Shown piece by piece: positions 1 through 10,440 of a stretch of 64,000 bases of DNA; position 1 is the first letter of the stretch, and each line of letters begins with the position of its first letter. The stretch comes from Gracilariopsis chorda (Eukaryota > Rhodophyta > Florideophyceae > Gracilariales > Gracilariaceae). The notes below the pieces were generated by a model, which worked only from the letters and a program-made list of their open reading frames with translations, did no database searches and had not been told where the DNA came from. The translations under genes were made by a program, and so were the position numbers. The DNA is taken from positions 248,001 to 312,000 of the forward strand of contig NBIV01000027.1 of the NCBI GenBank assembly GCA_003194525.1, given 5' to 3'.

Positions 1-1140
1 TGAATCCAAGCTGACGGTTGAAGTATGTTGGGAGCCATATGAGAAGTACGAAGTACCCTGTCGTTCGAATTGAAGAGATAGATCGCAGTTAGTAATAGAA
101 CTGTACATCCGATGCAAGGAATGGAAAGGACAAAGAAACGAGTCAACCACGCAGCACAACTTACCCCACGTCGCACAGAAGTGGGCAACGATTATAGCCC
201 AGGTTGCCTTTCGACTGAGCAACAATTTCCAAGGAACACTGGAAACGTCTTTTTCAGCACCAGGAGCCCCTGATTCGATGTATCTTAACTCTTGTTCAGA
301 TATTGTGGAGGAGAGCTGCGGAGTGCTAGTGGTCCATAACTGCCACCCAATCCACCAGAAGAACCCAAGACTTCCAAAGATATAAAACACACTCTGCCAT
401 CCAAACGAAACTATAAACTGCGGACACAACCACAAGCCGACCACTGAACCTAGATACATGCCACTATACGTTAGAGATAGTGAGCGTGCCCGCTCTTTCT
501 CTGGTACCCACTTGGAAATGATGTTGTTCATTGCTGGCATTGCAACCCCTTCCCCAACTCCAAGAAGAGCTCGGGCGAGAAGCAATAATCCTAGGTTGCC
601 CGATGCTGCTAGCGGAGTGAGGAGAGTCATTGCTGACCATACAATAACGCCAACTGCTAAGACATGCTTTCCGCCATACTTGTCCGCAAAGTATCCTCCT
701 GGAATCTGTGTTAGAACATAGCCCCAAAAGAACGCCGACTGAATTATTCCAACTGTTGTCTGGTTCCAGCCGTAGAACTTTGCCATGGGAAGAATGGCGA
801 CAGAAATGTTGATGCGATCGCAGTTACAAATGACGAAGGAGAGAAAACAAAGAAGGACAACTCGCAACCGCTCCGGAATGTTCCGCAAAGTAAACTTTGG
901 TGCCTCCGGTGGAGATTCGGATGCAGAACCACTAGAAGGTTCAGCTTCGGTTTCAGAATTTTTAAGCGTTGCCCGGACGACGCCGGGGCGCAGCCTACGA
1001 TTGGAAGATACTGCATGTAAAGGGAGCGGAGATGTCTGCCTCGGAAGCTTGTTTGCTCCAAAGTAGAGAAACGGGGGCGCGAAAGCTGGAGTACGCTGAT
1101 ATCGTTTGGGAAGCATGCCCGATGTGATGTTCAAGCTCAT
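1..1140 (-). CDS. PHT4/SLC17-type anion (phosphate) transporter, plastid-type, 3' end beyond window
   Basis: Major facilitator transporter closest to plant PHT4/ANTR and animal SLC17 sodium-phosphate carriers, expected to move phosphate or an organic anion across a plastid membrane. The start at 1140 has an in-frame TGA two codons upstream. About 95 residues rich in Pro, Arg and Ser precede the first membrane segment and look like a transit peptide. Family motifs follow: CNCDRINISVAILPMA, FFWGYVLTQIPGGYFADKYG, GVGEGVAMPAMNNIISKWVP and YSGMYLGSVVGL. One intron is placed at 58-164 (107 nt, GTAAGT...CAG). Removing it joins HFCATWG to YFVLLIWLPTYFNRQLGF, which is what the family shows; the unspliced frame stays open but loses the match. 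Exons 165-1140 and 1-57. The rest of the gene is outside the window. The substrate is inferred from the family. Confidence 0.9.
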   Translation of the reverse strand, partial: MSLNITSGMLPKRYQRTPAFAPPFLYFGANKLPRQTSPLPLHAVSSNRRLRPGVVRATLKNSETEAEPSSGSASESPPEAPKFTLRNIPERLRVVLLCFLSFVICNCDRINISVAILPMAKFYGWNQTTVGIIQSAFFWGYVLTQIPGGYFADKYGGKHVLAVGVIVWSAMTLLTPLAASGNLGLLLLARALLGVGEGVAMPAMNNIISKWVPEKERARSLSLTYSGMYLGSVVGLWLCPQFIVSFGWQSVFYIFGSLGFFWWIGWQLWTTSTPQLSSTISEQELRYIESGAPGAEKDVSSVPWKLLLSRKATWAIIVAHFCATWGKLCCVVDSFLCPFHSLHRMYSSITNCDLSLQFERQGTSYFSYGSQHTSTVSLDS

Positions 1141-1604
1141 CACTCAAGACCTAGTTAGAGCGACGGAGATCGTAGGTTTCTTAATGTTCACCAGTTATTC
1201 TATGCACGGTGATATTAGATATCTTTGGTTAGCCGATGAATGGTCTGCATGAAGAAACCTTGTCGATCATGGAGGTGTAGGTCGATTGGAGTGATGCCTT
1301 CTTACCATACACATAGAAAGACACGGCTCGCGCATCTCATCCGGACAAGTGCGCCAAGCGTGAGGGTGACCCAAGAAACCCGGTACTGTTGTTAAATTTC
1401 GTTTGGGAACTATATCCTTGTAATGGTAAGCAAGCTGCGAGAGCAGCCCGTGAGCTCATTAGTTTCAACCATTCAATTAAAAAAATCAACAGCTGCAATG
1501 CGTTTATCAACGAGGAATTGCCCTGCCAACTTCTCTCCGTTCCTGAACTGACGTGGCACGCTCTTACCCACGGTTGTTCTTTGTTGCCGTTTACAGGCGA
1601 CTCG
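1141..1604. other. divergent intergenic region, PHT4 / pfkB
   Basis: A 464-nt gap between two diverging genes, presumably holding both promoters. The pfkB reading frame stays open upstream to 1389 but contains no ATG before 1605. No TATA box or repeat was recognised. Confidence 0.5.
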
Positions 1605-2711
1605 ATGTCTCCCACCGTCATTTGCTGCGGACTCAACTGCATCGACCTCGAGTTACACAATGCTCAAGTTCCATCAACGCTTGAAGCGGTAACTACATTT
1701 TCACACACCACGTTCACACCTGGCGGTTCGGCACCACAGACCTCAACAGCTTTAGTTACGCTCCAAGTCGAAACCGCACTTCTAACTCTTGTCGGTGATG
1801 ACCCACATGGCAAAACACTACAGAAAATGCTCCTGGAGGCACATGTTGATGTCAGCGGCATTCAAGTGAGCGGAGAAACATGCACGAGCATGGCCGTGTT
1901 GCCGTTATTCGTTGATGGGCGACGTGGTTGTTTCGTTACGCTCGGCGCAAATAACGTAGCTTGCGCTGAAAATCTGTTACCGCGGTCAGTTATGGACACC
2001 CTGTTTACAGCGTCCCTAAGGATATTTCATTTCGGTTATCCGCATTTGATGCCCCAGCTACAAGGGAAAGCGCTGTGCCAGTTGTTCGAACGGGTTCGAG
2101 AAGGTGCGCCGCACGTGCTTCTTACTCTAGACGTCAATGGGGCAGATACCGCAGAAAGGCAGGAGAATCCTGTGTTGCTACCTGCTCTAGAATATACAGC
2201 TGCAATACATGCAAACCTGGACGAAGCATGCGTGATTACTGGCATGGCACCTCCTTCTTCGAGTGATACAATGCCCGCGGAAGAGGTGAAGCCTATTGTT
2301 GAATGGTTTGTTAAGAACGGGGCGGGTATGTCGTGCATAACGTGTGGAAAGGATGGCGTGTTTGTGGCGACACGTTTTAAAGACAACCCGAAACACAACC
2401 TCTCTCCCCATCTTGAGAACGGCGCTTTCATCTACAGAGGCGCATACAAAGTGACAGACGGCGTAACCGTGAACGCAAGTGGTGCTGGGGATGCCTTTGT
2501 AGCCGGTATACTCTCCGAACTGGCAGAATCTGCTGGTAAGCGCGGCGTAGCACGTGTTACAGACTCTGGTCTAGTCAGCGCTCTGAAACGCATAGACTCG
2601 AAGTTTTCCCCGGAGAATGCAAACGTGAGCACACTGCTTGAACGTGCAAAGGACAAAGATCGTATTCCGGCGCGAGACACATTGAAACCGCTTCAGTACG
2701 CTGTAGAGTAG
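1605..2711 (+). CDS. pfkB-family carbohydrate kinase
   Basis: A 368-residue kinase of the ribokinase/pfkB fold, which phosphorylates a sugar or nucleoside with ATP. The N-terminal signature region appears as TPGGSAPQTSTALVTL (about residues 37-52), with Ser where many members have Asn. The sugar-side motif GCFVTLGANN lies near residue 106. The C-terminal signature NASGAGDAFVAG near residue 290 carries the anion-hole GAGD with the catalytic Asp. The length fits the family (300-400 aa). The frame is open 72 codons further upstream, but 1605 is the first ATG in it, so that start is used. Resemblance is best to plant pfkB proteins of undefined substrate; the substrate cannot be called. Confidence 0.9.
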   Translation: MSPTVICCGLNCIDLELHNAQVPSTLEAVTTFSHTTFTPGGSAPQTSTALVTLQVETALLTLVGDDPHGKTLQKMLLEAHVDVSGIQVSGETCTSMAVLPLFVDGRRGCFVTLGANNVACAENLLPRSVMDTLFTASLRIFHFGYPHLMPQLQGKALCQLFERVREGAPHVLLTLDVNGADTAERQENPVLLPALEYTAAIHANLDEACVITGMAPPSSSDTMPAEEVKPIVEWFVKNGAGMSCITCGKDGVFVATRFKDNPKHNLSPHLENGAFIYRGAYKVTDGVTVNASGAGDAFVAGILSELAESAGKRGVARVTDSGLVSALKRIDSKFSPENANVSTLLERAKDKDRIPARDTLKPLQYAVE

Positions 2712-2785
2712 ACATGTAGTCGGTCACTAAGAATTTTTTGTAGAACATGTTATGTCTAGTTCGTTTACCTGTACAGATGACGCGC

Positions 2786-4180
2786 TCACAGTGAGGATAA
2801 GTTTATGGTTGCTCCTGCCCTGATACGGCCCCATCCAATGAGACGCCAATGCTTATCAATTCTTCTGGATAAGGCAATCTTCTCGTCGATGGAAGTGCAC
2901 ACGGGATTAGAGAGGGTGAATTTGGCCAGATCTCTCTTGACGGCCAGCACTTTTCCGCCAGTGCTAGTACTACCAATGTTGACCATGAGCATTTCACCCT
3001 TGTTCAATCTAGAAACCTTTGCTTGCTTGCTGTCACCTTCTGTCTTCATTCCCAACAAGCGTCGCAGTAGAAAGAAGTTAACCTCCAATTCGCAGTACAC
3101 GTCCGGCAAGTGACCGCGCGCACCCAGCACAGCGCCGACAAGCCGATCGGCTCTGGTAAGCGTGGGATCGATCTTGGTTCCTACACCTATGAGGCCACCA
3201 GGCACAGCATATTGCAACTCGTTCTGTTCCGCATGCATGGAACGAATAACGCTCAAGATCGGGCTGCAAGCCATTTTTCCATTAGCGTCACGGAAGGTAA
3301 TACCTGGTCTGACTTCAATAGCGTCGCCAACCTTGAGAACGCCTTGCATGATGGAGCCGCCGGCAACACCGCCCTTCAGATCATCGACTTCCTCTCCGGG
3401 CTTGTTAACATCGAAACTACGAATAACAATCATTCGCGGTGAGCTTGTGAAATCGCGCACCGGCACAGGCACCTTTTTGATAAGATATTCGACTACGACA
3501 TCAATGTTGTACTTAAGCTGGGCGGAGATCGGGATGATGGGAGAGCCGTCAGCAACGGTGCCGCGCGTGAACTCGCGGATCTGCTCCGATTGCGCCTCGG
3601 CATGGGTTTCCTTGACGAGGTCAATCTTGTTTTGCAAAATGATGATATTCCGCAACTTCATAATCTCAACGGCGGCCAAATGCTCGCTGGTCTGCGGTTG
3701 CGGACAGGGTTCATTACCCGCAATGAGCAGGAGCGCGGCGTCCATGACGGCGGCGCCGTTGAGCATAGTAGCCATAAGGATATCATGACCAGGACAATCA
3801 ACAAAGCTGACATGCCTCATGAGCTGCATGGAGGCATTGCAGCCGCCGACCTCGCAAGCGGGCGAGTCCTCCTTGGCTGAGCCGTATGCGCGGTAGCAGG
3901 AAGGGCGCGGACAGGCCAGATCCGAACATTTGTACAGCTTTGCATTGGCGTAACCGAGCTTGATGGTGATATTACGCTCGTGCTCGGTCTTGAAGCGAAC
4001 GGTTTGCACGCCGGAAATTGCCTTGACGACGGTGGACTTGCCGTGAGCGACATGGCCGATGGTGCCGATGTTGATGGTGGCCTGGCGCGAGATTACCTGC
4101 GGCGAGAGGGGCGTTAGCTTGGAGACGTCCAGCGAATTGAGGTCCTGCACCGCGAGGCCGCGCGTATCCGCCATGATCAC
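2786..4180 (-). CDS. EIF2S3: translation initiation factor eIF2 subunit gamma
   Basis: A 464-residue GTPase, the core subunit of eIF2 that brings initiator Met-tRNA to the 40S ribosome. G1 GHVAHGKST is at residues 42-50, followed by the eIF2-gamma-specific zinc knuckle region ([16 protein letters not shown] and ACEVGGC), G3 DCPGHD near residue 130 and G4 NKIDL near 186. The protein closes with the beta-barrel domains ending [11 protein letters not shown]. Length is typical and there is no intron. Two in-frame ATGs (4180 and 4174) compete for the start and differ by two residues. It is convergent with the pfkB gene, with 74 nt between the stop codons. Confidence 0.97.
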   Translation of the reverse strand: MIMADTRGLAVQDLNSLDVSKLTPLSPQVISRQATINIGTIGHVAHGKSTVVKAISGVQTVRFKTEHERNITIKLGYANAKLYKCSDLACPRPSCYRAYGSAKEDSPACEVGGCNASMQLMRHVSFVDCPGHDILMATMLNGAAVMDAALLLIAGNEPCPQPQTSEHLAAVEIMKLRNIIILQNKIDLVKETHAEAQSEQIREFTRGTVADGSPIIPISAQLKYNIDVVVEYLIKKVPVPVRDFTSSPRMIVIRSFDVNKPGEEVDDLKGGVAGGSIMQGVLKVGDAIEVRPGITFRDANGKMACSPILSVIRSMHAEQNELQYAVPGGLIGVGTKIDPTLTRADRLVGAVLGARGHLPDVYCELEVNFFLLRRLLGMKTEGDSKQAKVSRLNKGEMLMVNIGSTSTGGKVLAVKRDLAKFTLSNPVCTSIDEKIALSRRIDKHWRLIGWGRIRAGATINLSSL

Positions 4181-4463
4181 CGCGCTCCACCGAAACAGCT
4201 ACTGGACGACGAAGACAATGGCGACTGCAGAAAAGTGTATGCCAAGGGTACAAAGGTACTGCGAACCGAAACATCGTCGGCGTATCTCTAATGTCAGAAT
4301 CGTACAGCAAGACCTCCCCAACACATCCGCGTGTTCACGTGCCCACGTGGACAGATCACGTTTCCTCTTCGTCATTGTATGCAGAGATCCACTCGCATTT
4401 CCGCAAATGTGCGTACTGTAGTCTACCCTTGGGTATCGTTGGTAGTCTAGCTCCTACCAAGGT

Positions 4464-4508
4464 AAAGGGCTACCGGTACGATACCTTTGTCCAACGGTAT
4501 CAAAGCCC
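4464..4508. repeat. nested short foldback
   Basis: Outer arms AAGGGCT and AGCCCTT enclose inner arms GATACC and GGTATC around a 10-nt loop. The flank AAGGTAAAGGG recurs with small changes near 6884 and 32170, so this may be one copy of a short dispersed element. No coding content. Confidence 0.45.
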
Positions 4509-4803
4509 TTCACCATTTTCAATTTTAAATAATTTGGCAGAGCTCAGCTTGAGCACAGAGAGAAGACACAGCCAATGGCCTGCACTTAGGCTCTGTTCGG
4601 AACGGCCCTAAAGACGGCCAAAGCGACGTCGGGTATACATCCCTCAGCTGAATATTCAGCTACCGCGCTCGGTTTTCCCTTGCGCTATGGCGGCAGTTCT
4701 CGGCCATTAGTTGCCCATCACCCCAATGGCGTGATAATCCTCACCTCCCATTCCACGCTGCAAGTTTTGCATCATTGCTAATCCTAGGGCGTTGTCAACT
4801 TCA

Positions 4804-4872
4804 GTGCTAGTAGGTTGTATCGGGTATTGTGCTGCGCACCGCAGCACAATACCCGATACAACCTACTAGCAC
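4804..4872. repeat. perfect 33-bp inverted repeat with 3-nt loop
   Basis: The left arm 4804-4836 (starting GTGCTAGTAGGTTGTATCGG) and right arm 4840-4872 are exact reverse complements, separated only by CAC. The match stops abruptly at both outer ends. A transcript would fold into an uninterrupted 33-bp stem. No terminator context or target-site duplication is apparent. It could be a small-RNA precursor, a recent foldback insertion or an inverted duplication made during replication or assembly. Confidence 0.9.
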
Positions 4873-5972
4873 ACCGGTTTCTATGTTGTAGACTATCAGC
4901 TAGTCCCAACCATACGCCCATGGACTCGCGCACATGCAATTTCTTTGCATTCTGCATATCAATCAGGTGACCCTACCATCACGCCTTCAAATGAACATCA
5001 ACAAACGAACAAACATCGTACTTCCTTCTATTCTATCTGCTTCTCACCTAACGCGGACACATCTTAACTCTTTTCCTGATTGTAAGCAATACCTGGCACT
5101 CAAGTCAACAGAGGAGCACCAAATACTGTGTGTCCGCATAGCACACTCTTCCTCTGCTTGCTCTACCCTTTGGGCGTGGTGCACTCTCCTTTCCAGTTAA
5201 CCGTGCATCTGGAACCTTACGTCGTCCATCAACATGCTGTCGTTCGTAGCAGACCTTGGGCGGGCTTGGTTCGATTTTTCACTTCAAAGGAGACACCGGC
5301 TCAGGTTCACCGCGTGAATGCACGCTGTGTATGCACATATGCCTGAAACAACTCCTCTCAGTTCTGATTCTTTGTCTTTTTTGCCCTTACTACACCAAAC
5401 CAATGCTTGCAATTGCGTTGTGACAACCAAGCCGACCTCGGGTAGTTTGGCTTCCTTGAATATGGCTCGTGGAAGGTGACGTGCTGTATATGTTACCCGT
5501 TCTGGTTGGAACGATGGAAGAAGTGCTCTGCAACCGCCTCAGTAACCGTTATAAATCTCCATTGTAAGGGCCGCTGAGCAAAATGTGATGATTTTCATTT
5601 GTGCGACTGCGAAAGAGCTCAAAGAATCCTTTTGTTCACTTGTCAGTGAACGATGATGGTCTAAATCGACATATAGGTGTGGAGAAATGTAGCAAAGATG
5701 TATTCTCCTGACATGCTGCTCTTGTAGACCCAGCAGCAACTCTTTTGAATACAATTCAGGTCTTTGTGAAAGTCATGTGAAGTTACACAGCAGGAGATCA
5801 TAGAAATTGTATCTCGTTGTTCTGAGAAGTATGATTTAGTAGAAGATAAGTTGTATTGCAGAAACACGCTGGAAGATACTGGCCAATTTCTTCCACACAA
5901 GAACCGGAAGATTCTTGAAGATATAGCTTGCTCTACGTAGATCGATCTACTGCATTATCTGATGTATACATC

Positions 5973-6812
5973 TTATGCCAGCCCAGTACCAATTACAACA
6001 GGAGGATAGCTGTCAAAGCAAATCTGATGGGTCATCGCTGTCCGCTTCGGCTGAATCATTTCATAATGGTGATCCCCCACCACAGAGAACGAGCAGACAG
6101 GAGGTACGTCTGTTCCAATAAACTTTTCATCTACTACACATCGTATTGCTGAGTGCCCATCTAACTTTGTCGAGGGGATAGCTTGCACAAGTGTCACGAG
6201 ACAGGCAAGTTGTTTAATGCTTTCGAGTAGATGTAAGGCTTCATGTGATTCGAACTCAGCACTCTGCGTCACTGACCCAAGTGCAGCGTTTTGTGTAGGC
6301 AGCGAATCAAGCCTTCCAAAGGCGATGAAATGTCTTTTATCGCAAGATCCTATATTCATCTCGCAAACAGGTGGAAGGGAGCAAGAGATAGCTGCATGAA
6401 CGGTGAGTATAACAGCACGAGATTTGTTCTAAGAGCAGTACTCTCCACAGATTTGATTTAGGTCAGCCGTGTAGGGTAGAAGGTTGAGATGTGAGAGAGA
6501 AACGCTGTTTTGTAACAGAGCTACGTCTCGAGCTAGACGCTGTTCAGTTGTGGGCACGGATGGCAATGGAAGTTCGCGGAAGACTAGGAAATTGGATGTG
6601 CGTATGAAGGATGGGCAGGTGACATCGGATGGACCTAGCGAACACCGGTTGACGGGGCACAATCGTTCTGGACTGTCAATGGCTTTATCGGCACATACAG
6701 GAGGCCGAAGGGGTATGTCCACATTATGCTCGTTTATTATTGGAGGCGTATCAGAGGGGCGTGATATTTGGTTGCAGTAGTGCTGAATGACAGTGGGAAG
6801 GCGTTTAGTCAT
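5973..6812 (-). CDS. doubtful two-piece ORF of unknown function
   Basis: Two consecutive open frames on the minus strand, 6429-6812 (ATG at 6812, 127 aa) and 5973-6359 (128 aa), have more protein-like composition than the surroundings. A spliced form is conceivable with a donor GTGGAG near 6449 and an acceptor CAG near 6395, but the donor is weaker than the GTAAGT-type donors of the confident genes. No domain, signal peptide or membrane segment was recognised. It may equally be chance or decayed sequence. The outer bounds given are those of the open frames. Confidence 0.2.
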
Positions 6813-8065
6813 GTTGCAGGCGTAAGATTTGACGAATCTCCGCTGCGGAAGAGAAGTATTTTGAGGATGTTCTCATGGTACCCGAGGTAAAGGGTTACCA
6901 GGGCTATAGCCTTACCCCGTTGGGTATCTATCCTATCCCCATTTTCAGAGAAACAGGCTGATTTGAAGCATTTGAAGCGGAGCATGCGATAATATCAAGA
7001 GTATCGGAGAATTGGAGTTTCCAAAAGATGAGAAGGAAACGAGCGCAGGGGTGGGCACAGTAGACATGCATGGCGCAAATGCGTTGGCTTCAGGCCCTTT
7101 CGGGTCACAGTAGGGGCGGCGAAAGACACGAAAACAGTCTGCGTCAAGTAGTCAAACAGAATTACAGTAGTCAAAAGAGTATAAGACAAGCGACGACGAC
7201 ACAGTAGTAAAGAGAAGAGCCAGCGCCTCACACTCACAGGGATTGCACCTGGTTGCATGTGTGACTTAAGGATTTGGGTTGGGATTGCACCTGATGGATG
7301 CATGTGTGGTAAGGGGAGTACAAGGGTATACCCACGCCTGTAGTTGGACCTGAGGGCGCTGCCAACCCAACGGTTTTTGAGTGTTGTGAGGTTATGGTGG
7401 GGGTTGTATCCTTCTGCAAGCCGCCTCGGTGGATTTTTGGGTGTGCGGTGCTGTAAGAATGTTGACTAGTCCCGAACGCAGGGACTGTTACCTTCGCCAT
7501 TGCGTGCGCGTCAAAAGTGGGTGCACTGTACTCGAGGGCCGGATTCGCTGAACATGCAAGGAAACAGGGGGAGAACTGTGCAATAGAGCAGGGAGGGGAC
7601 TCGTAGATATGCACAGGGGTTTGGCGATGGTGGCGGAAAGCCCCAAAACCCTTGGGTCAAAAGGACACAACTAGGAATTTGCAAGCCTCTAAGACATGGA
7701 CATGACGAGGAGCTTTCGCTGCCGCGTTTTGTTTGGCTGATGCTAGACAAAGGTTGGCGCGGACGGTGGCGCTTCACAACACACACCTTTGCTGCGCCGC
7801 TTTCCGTTGCGGGGCAGCACGAAGCGGCGGTATATATATGCGCGAATTGCACAGCGCTTACGATACTGTCGATAAGAAATTGCAGCTATGCGATGCAAGC
7901 AGGTGGAGAAAATAAAAGAGGAAGGCTCAGATACAATGGTAAGGTGAGGTAGATAGACGCAATTTGATTTTACTGTGGCAACGAAAAGGTTACAGCGTGC
8001 ACACCAGCGGTGCAACCCCATGAGATATGGGGGAGACAGACATCCGCAGCCATTTGCAAGCTATC
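6813..8065. other. intergenic region, no gene seen
   Basis: Downstream of the B-box-like gene. It contains a foldback near 6877-6930 centred on the 10-bp palindrome GGCTATAGCC, preceded by GAGGTAAAGGG. Two imperfect copies of a GGGATTGCACCTG segment lie near 7240 and 7275. Minus-strand ORFs here (for example 7234-7614) lack recognisable features. Confidence 0.45.
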
Positions 8066-8782
8066 CTATGGGGCACGATTGGACGAGTTTGTAGAACTCT
8101 TACTAGACTTGGTAGTGTCATCGGCCGCGGTAGAATCCGATGAAGCAGCGTTGTCGCGCTTGCTCTTATGCTTTGCGGAGGTGGCGGACGACGATGAAGA
8201 GGACGTCGAACTCGGCCTTGACGACGAGCTCTGCCTCGACGACGAAGGCTGCCTTGACGAGGAGCTCTGCCTGGTTGAGGAGGGGTGTCTACCAGACGCC
8301 GACGACGACGCATGCCTGGAACGGGACAGTTCCTCAGCGAATGCGCGATTGACAACATCGCTCTGCGAGGACGGTTGCGGCGAGGGAACAGCATTGCGAC
8401 AGTCCCGGCACAACGGGTAAGCGTCGCCATTACTATGTCTCTGCGGTGTGAAAACTCAACGGGCGTCGTCAGCGTTACGAAGACGAATGTGACCGCGGGC
8501 GCAGTTGGTGAAGTGGGAAGCACTTACTGCTGCGGGGCGCATTTTGCAGTTCTTGCACATGGGCATGACAGCGACTGTCCTGTCGAGCGTGCTCATTTTA
8601 TTGCCCTTGCAGGTTCGAGAGGAGGACTTGGAGCGACGGCCGCGTCCATGCAACTGCTCAGCGCACGTAGAGCAGGCAGGTTCTCGACATTCGGAACAGA
8701 ACACGGTGGCGATAGCTCGCTCACAGCCGTCGCACAGCACTCGCAGGGGCTGCAAGGTGCGACGACGCACGTCGTGATCCAT
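8066..8782 (-). CDS. B-box-like zinc-binding protein with Ser-rich tail, one intron
   Basis: A 209-residue protein. The N-terminal cysteine pattern LCDGCERAIATVFCSECREP, then ACSTCAEQLHG, resembles plant B-box fingers (C-x2-C-x8-C-x2-C...). It is followed by MCKNCKMRPAA and YPLCRDCRNA, two more CxxC pairs. The intron 8441-8527 (87 nt, GTAAGT...CAG) joins MRPAA to RHSNGDAYPLCRDCR in frame, linking two open frames that otherwise stop. Exons 8528-8782 and 8066-8440. The C-terminal half is Ser/Arg/Pro-rich, low-complexity and probably disordered. A role in transcription or protein interaction is inferred from B-box families only. The ATG at 8782 is the first in frame. Confidence 0.75.
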
Positions 8783-9414
8783 AGATATCGGAGGGCACGG
8801 TTGGAGAAGTTGGGGAAAAGAGAGTGGGAGGGAAGAAAGGGGAGGGAAGAGGACAGAGGCGGCAACGGTGCGGGGAAAAAGGGTGGGGAGCTATACAAGA
8901 GAGCTGGTGACAGCAAACAGGGGTTGGTGCGCATCAACTAGTGGCGTTTGGTAGGAGTGAGTGCGTGGAATTGTAAGCGACGGTGCGGTTGCGGTGGAAC
9001 ACGCGCGGTGAAGAGAGCGTCGCACAGGGCGGCCGCGTGCATCGGTGCGATGCGACGAGATAGAGCAGTACGGCAGCGTGTGGGCGGCGGACACGCCAAT
9101 TGAAGTGGCGACGCATTCATTCTGCACACGCACCACTCGGGCGCATTCGAGAAACAACGCAGATAGAGTGACACAGATCTGCGTTGCAATCGGAGTTGCC
9201 CCGTCCAATCAGGGTGCTGCAGCTCTGTACGCGCCGCTTCACTCGGCGAAGCGGCGTTGTGTACGGCTTGCTGCACGGCTTGCTGCACGGCTTGCTGCGC
9301 GCCCATTGGCAGAGAGACAAGGGTTACAGCTCGCTGTACTGCCGACGGCCACAACGCCGCTTCTGGCTGCGCGCACGCCACTCGGCGGCAGGGCGGTATC
9401 CATCGTGCCGTGCC
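8783..9414. other. intergenic region with short tandem repeat
   Basis: Lies upstream of the B-box-like gene and downstream of BET1. A 12-bp unit (GGCTTGCTGCAC) is repeated about three times near 9266-9300. The GC-rich ORFs seen on both strands have no recognisable domain. Confidence 0.45.
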
Positions 9415-9889
9415 CTATCGTCGCAGCAGCAAGTAGATGAGCACGAAGAACGCAAACGCAAACAAGAAAAGCACGCACATATGCCCGCCACTTCGCGACG
9501 CAGCAAGCCGCCGCACCTCGCGAATAGTTCTTCTCAACGCGTCGCCACTATCATCAAACGTTCCACCCATGCCGTCCAGCATCGCGTTCTGCTCGCGCAC
9601 TTCAGCGCCAATATCCAGCGCCAGCTACACACAGCGGTCAGATCAGCGCGTGTCACGCAGGGAAAACGCAAAACCAATAACGTACGTGCCTCATGTGACC
9701 AACCTGCCCGCGCAGGCCGTCCACCTTCTCACTGTTTGACTGCTCGATCATCTCCTGCTCAGCGGCGGCATACGGTGCAGTCGCGCCGGGCCGCGGCGCC
9801 GTCGTGGAGCGTCGATACGCACTAGCATCAGCCCGCGCGCCAAACAACAGCGCGCGACGTTTGTCGTCATCCGCAGTAGGGGGCGCCAT
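9415..9889 (-). CDS. BET1: BET1-type Qc SNARE, one intron
   Basis: A 137-residue tail-anchored SNARE for ER-Golgi vesicle fusion. The N-terminal region ends in the SNARE heptads SNSEKVDGLRGQVGHMRH, which continue after the intron as LALDIGAEVREQNAMLDGM. The central zero-layer Gln is in REQN, as in Bet1. A linker leads to a C-terminal membrane anchor, CVLFLFAFAFFVLIYLLL, with two Arg outside. The intron is 9625-9685 (61 nt, GTACGT...TAG). This donor, rather than the nearer GTTGGT, keeps the spacing LRxxV...IGxEVxxQN identical to animal BET1. Exons 9686-9889 and 9415-9624. It is missed by simple ORF finding because each exon is short. Confidence 0.9.
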
Positions 9890-10440
9890 ACGAACAAGAA
9901 AGCGCTGCAACAACCACAGCCGTCCGCTTCCCAGAGCAGCTGCGCGCCCATGCCGCCTCCAAATGAGCACAGCGCAGCCTCCAATCAGTCAACATTCAAA
10001 CTCATGTATTCCACGTGTACCACGCTGACACTATGCCACGTATGCCCCGCATTGCTCGAGCGCAACGCTGTCCCGTGCGCGCCAAAACGCAAAAAAATGT
10101 GCTGTTCACTCGGCACAGGCGGGCGGCGGCAGCCAGCAGCGGCAATTCGTGCTGCTGCGCCTTGCGCGCGCGCTCGCGTCAGCGCATGCGCGACCGTCGC
10201 GCCCACACCACCGCCGCCGCTTCCATCCGCGCCCCCCCCCCCTCACCGCGCTCCACCCCCGCGCCGCCAGCGCACAGCGGCACCCCACCCCGCCCTTCCG
10301 ATCCCAACCTGCACCTTCCCCTCCCCCTCCAAACGAAACCCCACCACCGCCCTCCCTCTTGCCAACCCCCTCTCACCACCATCCTCAACACCCTCCACCC
10401 CCCTTCCCCTTCCCCTTCCCCTTCCCCTTCCCCTTCAACT
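9890..10440. other. divergent promoter region, BET1 / ADA2
   Basis: C-rich on the plus strand towards ADA2, ending in a CCCCTT hexamer array at about 10400-10436, just before the ADA2 ATG. The ADA2 frame is open upstream to 10015, with an in-frame non-ATG start only, so it is read here as 5' leader. Confidence 0.5.

Larger units (their letters stand above)
4181..5972. other. gene-poor region with foldback DNA
   Basis: About 1.8 kb upstream of eIF2-gamma. It holds a small nested foldback at 4464-4508 and a perfect 33-bp hairpin at 4804-4872, listed separately. Short ORFs on both strands (for example 4934-5200 and 5539-5754) show no domain, signal peptide or codon pattern that would support them. 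Confidence 0.5.

Noticed and set aside
1389-1604. N-terminal extension of the pfkB kinase
   Set aside because: Open frame but no ATG; begins only with TTG.
6236-6262. tRNA-like T-loop (GTTCGAATC on the minus strand)
   Set aside because: Flanking bases do not form a T-stem or acceptor stem, and no D or anticodon arm was found.
9625-9704. BET1 donor at GTTGGT just upstream of the chosen one
   Set aside because: It would remove six residues from the SNARE heptads; the GTACGT donor keeps family spacing exactly.
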